Source: Psilocybe azurescens
Taxonomy: Eukaryota > Basidiomycota > Agaricomycetes > Agaricales > Agrocybaceae
Reading direction: 5' to 3'
DNA: 34,270 nt
Assembly: GCA_023853785.1 (NCBI GenBank)
Contig: JAJIRX010000132.1
Coordinates: 1 to 34,270 of the forward strand
Shown piece by piece: positions 20,607-34,270 of the stretch. A program made the position numbers and the translations under genes. Below the pieces are notes generated by a model. It had not been told where the DNA came from and did no database searches. It saw only the letters and a program-made list of their open reading frames with translations. The first letter of the stretch is position 1; each line of letters opens with the position of its first letter.

Positions 20607-22093
20607 ATGGACTCCACTAAACACATTCAACAAGCCTCACATACTGGGGAGACGTGTGAGACATTGACTGAAGGTTCTCAGATATCGGAACCCCCAGAAG
20701 GTGGTCGTGGCAGTGAACCAAAACCCAGCATCCATCGATTACCCTTTGAGGTCATCGCCTATATGTTCGAATTCTACACCAAAGATCACCATTATAAGAA
20801 AGATGCCCTTCCGCTTGGAGCCATATGTAAAGTGTGGCGCCACATTGCTTGGACGACTCCTTCTCTTTGGACAACACTCGTTTTCAGAGCCAGCGAAAAT
20901 ACAACGGAAAGGCAGGTCCAACTTGCGATTGGATGGCTTCACCGCTCAGGAAAGATGCCTTTATCCATTGGTCTCTACACATCATCTGGATCGGACAAGT
21001 TGGAATTTACCATTCTCCCTTTGATCGACGTCATCTACCTTTCACTGGCTCGTTGTCGTCGTCTTGAACTAAGGGGATTTGCCGACTTGATATTTTCACG
21101 ATTCCCTCGATATCAAGGACCGTCTATTCTACGGTTCTTAAATCTTGAACCAGCCAGAGAACCCACCACTCTATTAAATCTTGGACCACAGGTCGCTCCC
21201 ACCAAACTCACGATTGATTTTGTCCACTTGAATGTTCTTGTCATAAACTGGAGCAATCTCATTAATTTTCATGCCATTGGACTATATTGGGATGAATTAA
21301 TCCATGTCCTTACGCTTGCGCCTCGAATGGTCAAGTGTCATCAGAAATTTATTCGGCCAAGAATCTCAATACTGTCCAAAGGATACAAGCTGATTATGCA
21401 ATCCCAGCTGGAAGACCTTTTTTGCAGTTTTATGATGACGAGTCTGAATTCTTTCAAAACATGATGTTTCCGAACTTGTCACATTGTCAAGTTTCAACTC
21501 CTGAATTATTCCCCACGCCAGCTTTCCTAGGATTTCTTGCTCGCTCCTCCTGTTCCATCCAGACACTTGGAATCATGTCAACATGCATTCCAACTGAAGA
21601 TTTGATCCAGACTGTAAAAGCTCTGCCCTCAATTACCACCCTTATCTTATCCAATTTCTCTTTCAATGATTACAGACAGCCGCCTCTTGATCCCTTCTGT
21701 CAAGCGCTCTGCGAGGACTCTAGATATACCAATCGTCCTATACTCCCTGGCGAGGTTGTTCTACTGCCATTGCTTTGATGTCTTTCAATATCGACCCACC
21801 TACCGTTTCCTTGGGCATGGCTCCCAGGATTCCGTCATCAGTCTCTGTATGACGGTGACACGTGCACAATCTTGCCAGGCCGACTACATTTGGAATTTAT
21901 CTCAATTTATCGTTTGGGCTACAAACCGCATTACGGTGTTCTGGGTGTCAACTCCACAAGCGCTGAAAATCCCAGGTATCTCCCGGCAGACTTGATCAAT
22001 AGCCCGGAAACATTCTCTGAGCTCATGGAGCTGGGAACATGCCTGTGCCTCCAGATTAGAGCTGGTGAAGCACATCCTGTTGTTACACTGTAG
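20607..22093 (+). pseudogene. F-box-like domain protein gene (copy 2), promoter split by transposon
   Basis: Paralogue of copy 1 with the same start (MDSTKHIQQ, ATG 20607), an F-box-like domain at about residues 43-93 (IHRLPFEVIAYMFEFY, LGAICKVWRHIAWTTPSLW) and the same LRR-like C-terminal half to a stop at 22091-22093. It has the same -1 break as copy 1, at six T at 21418-21423. It also has an in-frame TGA at 21776-21778 where copy 1 has CGA, a substitution that a missing base cannot explain. The transposon ends 54 bp before the start codon, so the native leader upstream of that point is now 11.4 kb away and any transcription would have to begin in or near the right arm. Probably non-functional. 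Confidence 0.82.
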
Positions 22094-23620
22094 TATATGA
22101 TATGATACAGAGTACATTTATAGGGAGGGTGTCTTAGAATATGCAACTTGGTTGACAGTTAATATTCAAGCTTGAGCACAAGTTTGAGCTTGAAATAACC
22201 CATTGTTTCTCATGCTTTTGAGTCCTGAGTCCTATCCAATGCTTTCTTAGCCTTGAACAGGGCAAGTTCAAGCACAGCAAAAGATAAATAGGGAAGATCT
22301 TGGTCTCGTGTCTGGCTGTCATGACTCAAATACAGTAACAAACCACCCTAAAAGAATCAGTGAGAATACACCAGTAAGCTGGATAATTCTGTAGCTAGCG
22401 GGCTAATAGCTAATGGCGAAAAACTGACTAGCTAATCTCTAAACGGCTCAACCGTGAGGGACGAAAGGTCGTGCCCTTCACCAGCGGCTGAATGCGGGCT
22501 CAGCGCTTTGTTTGCTGGTGATGCCGGGCTTTCGAAATGCATTGGACTTGCGTAATTGGTATTAAACAAACTCGACTAATCTGCATGTTCGCACTTCGAA
22601 CCCAGACATTCCGATCTGGATAGAAATTGCCAAAATCGGGCTCCTGAGAGTCCTGAGTCCTGTTTAATTTGCGCGTTTGTCCACACGTGTCGGCCCGCAC
22701 GCCGCACGGTTTTCTTTGGGGATTGTCGATTCCGGACCTTCGTACTTTGAAGGCATGGTTTGCCGGATTTTGTGCGGGCTGGTAGCGATGGCACGTACTA
22801 GTACGTACTTATGTAAGTATGCATGCGGTAACAACCTGAGCGCTATTTTGGATTCAGAGGGAACACTCCGCGCTGCCGCCGGTGTGTGCTTGCCCTTGGC
22901 GATTGCCATTGACTCGGATTCAGACACACATGTACATAGGGCGTGTGGGATTTTGGCGAAGGTTGTTTGACTTGCTCCATCAGCCTCCATGCCAGTGGAT
23001 TGGCTGCATTATCATATGCGAGGGTGGGCCAATGATGTTGAACTTTGAAGGCATCGTGCATGACGTGATGGATTACATTACATATTGGTGGCGGCGTCGC
23101 GCGGAAGCGATGGGGATGGGGATGGGCGTGTCGGCGGGGTTTTTATTTCACTACCGTGCCAGACTGTCGGTGGAACTGGACGCGCGCCTGCTTTTACCGT
23201 CAAGACTCGGAATTCGAGACTGTTCGACCACGTAAAAGATCTACAGCAGGAAACCCCAGACTAGGCGAATGCTGATGATCACGATCATGATCAGATACAG
23301 AACGGGTGTCCGTTACGGTTATGGTAATGTAGCTGTGTACGGTAGGGTTCTGATTCAGACTCGGACAGCCGGAAGAGTGGGAGTTAAATTCCTGATGCCT
23401 AGAGAGAGTTTGATTGTGTTATAGATATATATAAAGTAGGTAGAAGGAGACGAGAAGAAGAGCTCTGCGCTGCACTGCAGCACAGTAAGACTTTTGGGGA
23501 GATCAAGAGCATATCTAGAATCTGGTATCGGCAACATGCAAAGCGGCTCATTGTCTCCACATACTTACAGGACTTATCTGTGTTGGTAAGATATTAAATC
23601 TGAGAGTAGGTATTCATTCA
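22094..23620. repeat. Spacer repeat, related to the kinase upstream region
   Basis: No gene. It includes the palindrome-like ttcaagcttgag...gagcttgaa at about 22167-22197, the 428 bp insertion, aatttgcgcgtttgtcc, ggttgtttgacttgctccat and tgatgatcacgatcatgatc. The end (about 23426-23620) carries gacttttggggag, ctcattgtctccacata and tctgagagtaggta. The same ordered landmarks occur at 24460-25530, so the two blocks are diverged direct copies. Confidence 0.75.
22234..22661. mobile_element. 428 bp insertion with a 14 bp flanking direct repeat
   Basis: Compared with the same place after copy 1 (about 8250-8262), unit B has 428 extra bases. The direct repeat gagtcctgagtcct occurs at 22220-22233 and again at 22648-22661. 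A duplication of that length suits a retroposed short element (SINE-like). I could not find a poly(A) tail, clear terminal inverted repeats or a full pair of Pol III boxes, so its class is open. Confidence 0.5.
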
Positions 23621-24459
23621 TAAAAGGTCCGGACGTGCAGGACGTGTGGCTGTTTGCTGCCCTCAACTCTGCAAATGGTCTCATCACACTTGTCTCCGTT
23701 ACATAGAGAACTTAGTAAAATGTTAAGTCAAAAAATGGGTGCACGTGCGCGCTTGGCTAGCGCATGGTCTTGTGTGCGTCTGCGGCGTTGCGGCGCGGTG
23801 CAAATCCCACAGGCACATATTGCGTACTACTTAACAGCATCTATGAGTGTAATAGAACCATAAGAAAGGTATCTCAATCTTCTTGACAAAATTCATTTAA
23901 TGATGATTTCCGACTGAGGAGGGCTCAAAATTTTACTTCGGCACCAGTAGCTGGAACTAACTAGGGTCGGGTCGGGTCGCCCAGGACTCACGCTTTAATG
24001 AACGGAGTACCCGAGCCTGCAGATCTAGAAAGACTGCTATTTGGATTATGTATTAGTATGAGAGCACACAGCCCCATGCTGTACGCACTTAAGGCCGCCC
24101 GCTGTGTTGGGTTTCAACTGGCGTAGCGTTTGTCGGTTATTCGACGCGAGCTTGCCTTGAGAAGCAATTGAAGTCCGAGTCCGAGTCCCCGTGCCAATCA
24201 TGATCATGATGATGGACACGGCCAATCCGGTCATATTCATCGAGTCCTAGAGCGCTGCAAGTAAAGGCAATCAAGATTCAAAAGGAGTGTGATTCTGCAT
24301 CGGATTTTTATTTACTGTGAGAAGTCGAGTCCCAGTTGGCAGTGAGAGGTGGGTTGGATAATAAAGGGACAGTGGTTCAATGTGAGGTCTCCCCGTTCCG
24401 CTCCGAGAGATCCGAAATGAAATGAAATGCAAAAAAAAAACCTGTACAGAACTTGTTAA
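23621..24459. other. Intergenic stretch between the two spacer repeats
   Basis: No recognisable gene, only small open frames. A tRNA-like word (ggtgcaaatcccac, about 23796) does not fold into a cloverleaf. Contains ccgagtccgagtcccc and tcatgatcatgatgatgg, which resemble GATC-rich words in the spacer repeats. Confidence 0.4.
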
Positions 24460-25530
24460 CTCTGCCAAATTCGGCAGTTAACGTTCAAACGTTCGAGCTC
24501 GAGCTCGAGCTCGAAATAACCGTCGTTTCTCAGGCTCGGACTCCCAATATGGTCCTCTTTAATTTGCGCGTTTGCCCGCACGCACAACTGTCCGCACGAC
24601 TGCAGTCCGCACGGATTTCATTGGGGAACGAAAAAGCTCGCATTCGATCCGGCCAAAGCGCGTCGTGCAGGCATGATTTCGGATGTCCCGTGCTTTCGTT
24701 ACAGTTGCTAACTTACGTTTTTGGTTTTGAAACTTTTAATACGTTGTGTCGGTAACCATTTGGCATTTGCCAAAGCGCTGTTTTCTGACTCGGAATCGAG
24801 CCCCAGTGGTCAGTCCTCCGCCGGTGACCAGCCGCCCGCCCGCCCGACTGGCTGGTCAGCATGTGGAAGTTTTAATGTCCGAAAGGGTTGTTTGACTTGC
24901 TCCATGGCCACAGCTACAATTACAGTTATCCATATGGGCGGCGGGCCAGGTCATCATACATGACGCGATGGTATAGGTGGCGGTGAATTGCACAAGGGCG
25001 TTGCGTTGAGAAGGATTAGGAACCTGGAACCAGGAAGATTGCACTGATGGGCACTGAGTACTGAGGCCTGCGTCACCCCCGAGTTCAACTAAATTTACTT
25101 TGCTTGAGATCTGGAGAACTGGCCTGGCAAATGATGATCATGATCATTGATCACGATAAGATATTCTGGTGCGGGTCTGATCAGCTAGCTCTAGTGCACT
25201 GCAGTGTGCCTGATGCAGGACGGGTGTCCGCTATGCAGCCGTGTGCGGAAGGGGCCTAAGTCTGTCACCTTCTGGACTAGACTGATGGACAAAAGACTCG
25301 GGTGGGGGGATTTTATCGCGTTATCAATATGTATATACTAGGTAGAGCGCAGAAGAGGAGGAGAAGGAGCAGGAGCACTTGGGGAGGGCTGTACCGCAGC
25401 GCAGCAAGACTTTTGGGGAGTTGCCAAAGTCTATCTATTCATGACTCATTGTCTCCACATACACTATGTTGCGACTTATCTGCGATAAGATATCGAATCT
25501 GAGAGTAGGTAATATTCATTCATGCGATGG
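24460..25530 (+). promoter_or_regulatory. Kinase upstream block, copy of the F-box spacer repeat
   Basis: Shares ordered landmarks with 22150-23620 and partly with 8190-8750: a palindrome followed by gaaataacc, aatttgcgcgtttgcccgca, ggttgtttgacttgctccat, catgacgcgatgg, cgataagatattctgg, gacttttggggag, ctcattgtctccacata and tctgagagtaggta. It lies about 0.8 kb or more upstream of the kinase start codon and may hold distal control sequence. That role is inferred from position alone. Confidence 0.55.
24492..24515. repeat. 24 bp perfect palindrome
   Basis: TTCG followed by three AGCTCG units and AA; it equals its own reverse complement over 24 bases. Related but imperfect palindromes occupy the same place in the other two spacer copies (8198-8230 and about 22167-22197), each followed by gaaataacc. 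It could be a dimeric protein-binding site or a simple-sequence expansion. Confidence 0.85.
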
Positions 25531-26351
25531 CACAAGAGGTGTGCAAGAGCTGCTGATTGACGATGGTGATTTGCTGGGTTGTTGTGTGTGCAAGCTAGTG
25601 TGACAGCATCATTTGTCGGATTTGTTCTGATTTGATTACATAGCGAGCCTGCCATTTTCTTACACTACACTCCTTATTATCAGCATTTTACTTTGACTTG
25701 CCCACTTACACTCCTTTATCACAATCCATCCATCCATCCACACACACACACACACACACAACACACACGCACGAGACCCAGACAGATCCATTGCTCAAAG
25801 CAAAGCCCTCCTGATTCGGATTCTTCGGCCTCGAGGCAGATTCCCAGAATTCGAATCATCGTTGACCGAACCTCGTGGCCTGCACAAAGTCCAACACACA
25901 CAGCTTCCCCAACCAAACCAACCAACCAACTACGCTCGCTCTTCGACTATTCATCCTTTGTCGACGCAACGCACTCAATTTGTCCGACACATTCGGACAC
26001 TAGGCTCTGACAGCAGCTAAGAGCCCTCGACAGAAAGAGAAAGACATCATCGTGTGCGTGTGCCAAGGGCGGTCCCAACCCAACTTATCGCATCTGTTGT
26101 TTTTCGACAACGACACCCCTCGAAAGCTGCATTCGTCGCGCAGAAGATAAAGCGAACACGCGCGCAGCTAACAGCCCAGCTACGAAACGTGCGAGGACAG
26201 CAGGTCACATTGAACGTAATAGGATAGGATAGCTACCGCGGAGGGCGCTCAACTTTACCTTTACGAGATCTCGAACCGATATAACACGCCTACCAATCCC
26301 ATAATCAACTACCACCACCACTTCCTCCCCTTTGACAACAACAACAACAAC
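25531..26351. promoter_or_regulatory. Kinase promoter and 5' leader, with CA and CAA repeats
   Basis: No gene. A pyrimidine-rich stretch (about 25670-25730) is followed by a CA microsatellite at about 25740-25762 and then a leader-like region. Five CAA-type units (gacaacaacaacaacaac) directly precede the start ATG at 26352; such unstructured CAA leaders favour ribosome scanning. Transcription start not determinable. Confidence 0.45.
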
Positions 26352-31699
<5,348 letters not shown>

Positions 31700-32796
31700 T
31701 CCGTGAATCTAAATCCCATTGCTCAATACAAACAAATTCATTCTATGGAATTTCGTTATTTTTACTCGGTCCATTGTCGACACTTTCTATCCCCTCATCG
31801 TCGCTCATCTTTTCTGCTTTTGTTCCTTCTTGCCAGACTGTTTTTTATAATGGCTTTCACATTCCCTATTTCCTCCTTTTTATCTATACATATGTTTTCT
31901 CTCTTCCGGTCAAGTCCCAGAACTCTGTCTTTACGTTCTATGGTCGTCCTCGTTTCCTTGATAAAAACGTTTTCTCATATTTGCATACTTGCTTTCGTTG
32001 AATCTTAGATTGCTCCTCGTCCTCGTCCTCTCCCTCTATTTCTTTTTTTTTTTCTTCTGGTCTAACTTAATAGTCTCTTCACTGTCGGAAAAAAATCTTT
32101 CGTGCACAACTTATGTATGGCCTTGTATAGCCTGCACTTACACTCCTTTTTTTTGAACAGAAACAAAAGAAGCCCAATTAAATATAACGAAGCACCCTTC
32201 CTTATCTTACCTTACTCGTACATAGAAGTTTGAAACAGAATGTCTGTTCAGCTTAATCTAACTTGCAAAACAAATCAAAGAGAGAACTAAGTCTTATTGA
32301 ATTTATGTTTATCATTGATAAAGGCTACGTCCGCGATGTTCCATTCCTTGCAGTCAAAGGCTCAGTTGTAGCCAACCCGCTTCATCAGTCTCCGATATTT
32401 TCTCTCTCTATGACGACTTTACAAGTTTGGAGGCTTTACAGCGTACATTGAGAGTTGCATTTACCTACGTGTCACGCCGCCCCCACTTTCCATCTGAGTC
32501 CTCGGAGTACGACAGGTTAGGTTCCTCGACATTTTATATGTGACTCTTGTCGCGCTTTTGTTCTAGGGAGGGTATTGGATATAAATACCTCCTCTCGCAG
32601 TTCCAATTCTAATGTCGCCATGGTAGTTTTTGTTGAGAGTATCGTACGTCAAACACCGGAATCACGTTGAATAAATAACATAGCTTTGTATATACTATTA
32701 GTTTGCGGTTGAAATTTAGTGTTACATTATATAAGTTTGGATTTATAAGGATAAGACTTACATCAATATTCAATCCCACTAATATGACAGAGGTCT
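31700..32796. other. Kinase 3' flank and intergenic region
   Basis: T- and pyrimidine-rich DNA probably containing the kinase 3' UTR, then AT-rich sequence up to the 3' end of F-box copy 3. The kinase and copy 3 are convergent. Short frames at 31703-32008 and 32263-32451 have no support. Confidence 0.45.
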
Positions 32797-34270
32797 TCAG
32801 GTGTCCTGACTTTCGGCGAAATGGGATTCTTGGATATGCTCCGGCGCCGCTCCATGAGTAATTTGCAGCCTTTTATACGACAGCTCAAATAGATCAGCAT
32901 TGGATTTGTCTTCTATTTCGACCTCGAGGTGCAGCGAGACTTTTGTGTTTAGCTCTATGAGCTCAGAAAATGTTTGCCAATCATGAATCAAGGCCACTGG
33001 GAGGTAAGGAGTGCCATATATTATGAATCTTTGACAACAGATAGTGATAGACTCCAAGTCCAATCGGCATGTCGAGATTGTGGGCGTGTTACTGTCATAT
33101 TGGTACCGAAAATGAAAACCTGAAAGCCACTCCCAGGAAAAGGAATCGGTGGTCCTTATAGAAAGACGTTGGAGCAAAGGCAGTAAAACGACTTCCCGGG
33201 AAGTATCGTACGGTATCTGGAGTCCTGGCAGAGTGATTTATAGAAATATCCCAGAGACAACGGTCCGTCTAAGGTACGGGAACGGGAATTGGGACGAAAT
33301 ATGTTAAGGCTGGTGACAGAAGGCAGAGCCTGTGCAATCTGAACGAGATCTTCGCCCGAAATGCTTCCGTCATTGAAAGAAAAATCCGTGATGGAACAGG
33401 AAGAACGAGAGAGGAAAGCTAGAAAGGCTATTGTGGGGAAATTGCGAAGGGTTTCAACTTTACAAATTGTTAGGTTCGGAAACGTCGTGCTCTGGAAAAA
33501 CCTGCGAGTGCCCCGTTGTTGCCTTCTTCGCTATATAATTCGAAAGAGAGATCTTCCAACTGGGAATGTAAAACCTTCCTGAGGCGATCAGGTCGCGTCG
33601 ACCTTGGAATCACAACCTTAAATAGATGAAATGTTGTCATTTGAGGCGCAAGAGTGAGGGCATGAAGCATATCATCCACGAATACGCTAGATGTGCGGAA
33701 ATGAGTGAGGTTGTTCCAATTCATGGCAAGAGATTTCAATTGGACATGGCTGATGTTGAGCTCCATCGGCGATACCAGAGGGCCAAGATCAAGCGGAGAG
33801 CTGTATTCTGAGGGACGCCGATAGACTTGTAGAGTCTTTAGCATAGATGCCTCCTTAATTTGAGACAATCGTGAAAACATGAAGGAAGTGAACCACTGTA
33901 GGTCGAGATGGAGACAACGATTAAGTGATTGATTGATGACATTGATCAAAGGGATGGCAGCATATGGTTCCCTTCTTTGATGAGATGCATTGTATAGGGA
34001 GATGCTGAGAGGTAGCTGTCCTGAGCGACTAAGCCATTCAACAGCAAGCTGGATCTGCCCTTCGGTTGTGTTTTCATCCAGTCGGCAAAAGAGTGAGGTC
34101 CAAAGAGAAGGAGTTCTCCAAGCAATGTGTCTCCATGTTCGGCATACGGCTCCAAGCCGAAAGGGGCGTTTGAATGTTTGTGAAGGTTCTTTGCGTCGTC
34201 GACATAGAATTTGAACATGTAGCCAATGACCTCGAAGGGCAATCGATGGATGATGGGTTTTGATTCTTTG
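32797..34270 (-). pseudogene. F-box-like domain protein gene (copy 3), partial at window edge
   Basis: Reads leftward from beyond the right edge. The F-box-like domain begins IIHRLPFEVIGYMFKFYVDD and continues, after a -1 break at about 34168, as LGAVCRTWRHIAWRTPSLW. The middle matches the other copies (ISLYNASHQRREPYA, LSFELYSEEG, FPNLTICKVETL, ALPSVTSLNIF). Further -1 breaks lie at about 33490 (T run) and about 33199 (G run). The last part reads RLSIRTTDSFSWEWLSGF to GAAPEHIQESHFAESQDT and a stop at 32797. At LEDLSFELYSEEG it keeps the reading frame where copies 1 and 2 are broken. It is more diverged from copies 1 and 2 than they are from each other and shares its tail motif with copy 0. 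If its three breaks are assembly errors it could be an intact gene of about 500 residues. Confidence 0.75.

Larger units (their letters stand above)
8862..23355 (+). repeat. Tandem duplication unit B, interrupted by the transposon
   Basis: Second copy of the 2.6 kb unit. Its parts are 8862-9129 (leader) and 20554-23355 (rest of leader, F-box copy 2, spacer). Everything between 9130 and 20553 is inserted. A further 428 bp insertion lies in its spacer (22234-22661). The end is placed where similarity to the end of unit A (tagggttctga) stops, accurate to about 50 bp. Confidence 0.8.

Noticed and set aside
23750..23830. tRNA-like signals (tggctagcgcatgg and ggtgcaaatcccac)
   Set aside because: They resemble A and B boxes, but the T-arm and acceptor stems do not pair, so no cloverleaf forms.

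Overview
The window looks like nuclear DNA of a mushroom-forming basidiomycete (Agaricomycetes). The signs are 49-72 nt GT-AG introns, a CorA-type transporter and a PX-AGC kinase of the kind I associate with that group, a family of F-box-like genes, and a KDZ-superfamily DNA transposon with a GC-rich minisatellite. All calls come from reading the sequence by eye and from remembered family patterns; nothing was searched.

Layout: 1-1665 no recognised gene; 1666-4247 (-) CorA-like Mg2+ transporter; about 4690-6212 (+) decayed F-box-like gene (copy 0); 6259-8861 a duplication unit with F-box-like copy 1; from 8862 a second head-to-tail unit with F-box-like copy 2, split at 9129/20554 by an 11.4 kb transposon; 22100-25530 spacer DNA repeated upstream of the kinase; 26352-31699 (+) PX-domain AGC kinase in seven exons, much richer in GC than its surroundings; 32797-34270 (-) F-box-like copy 3, cut by the window edge.

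The transposon (9130-20553) is the main find. It has about 1.4 kb inverted terminal repeats that are about 98-99% identical outside a G/C-strand-skewed minisatellite in each arm. A 7-bp direct repeat (ttgacgg) flanks it. The other duplication unit supplies an unfilled paralogous target site at 6550-6556. Inside, all on the minus strand, are a KDZ transposase (18809 to 15295), a coiled-coil protein of unknown function (14233 to 12766) and a third unknown gene (about 12340 to 10939). A mirror-image relic of the transposase 5' end lies next to the left arm (about 10515-10905), so the inverted symmetry reaches beyond the terminal repeats.

Caution: nearly every multi-exon or long gene here, including the conserved kinase and the transporter, needs single-base corrections to read through. 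By my count about eighteen of these behave as one missing base and two as one extra base. A bias like this across unrelated genes suggests residual deletion errors in the assembly, so 'pseudogene' calls that rest only on frameshifts are weak. In-frame stops and missing blocks (F-box copies 0 and 2, the KDZ relic) are better evidence of real decay.
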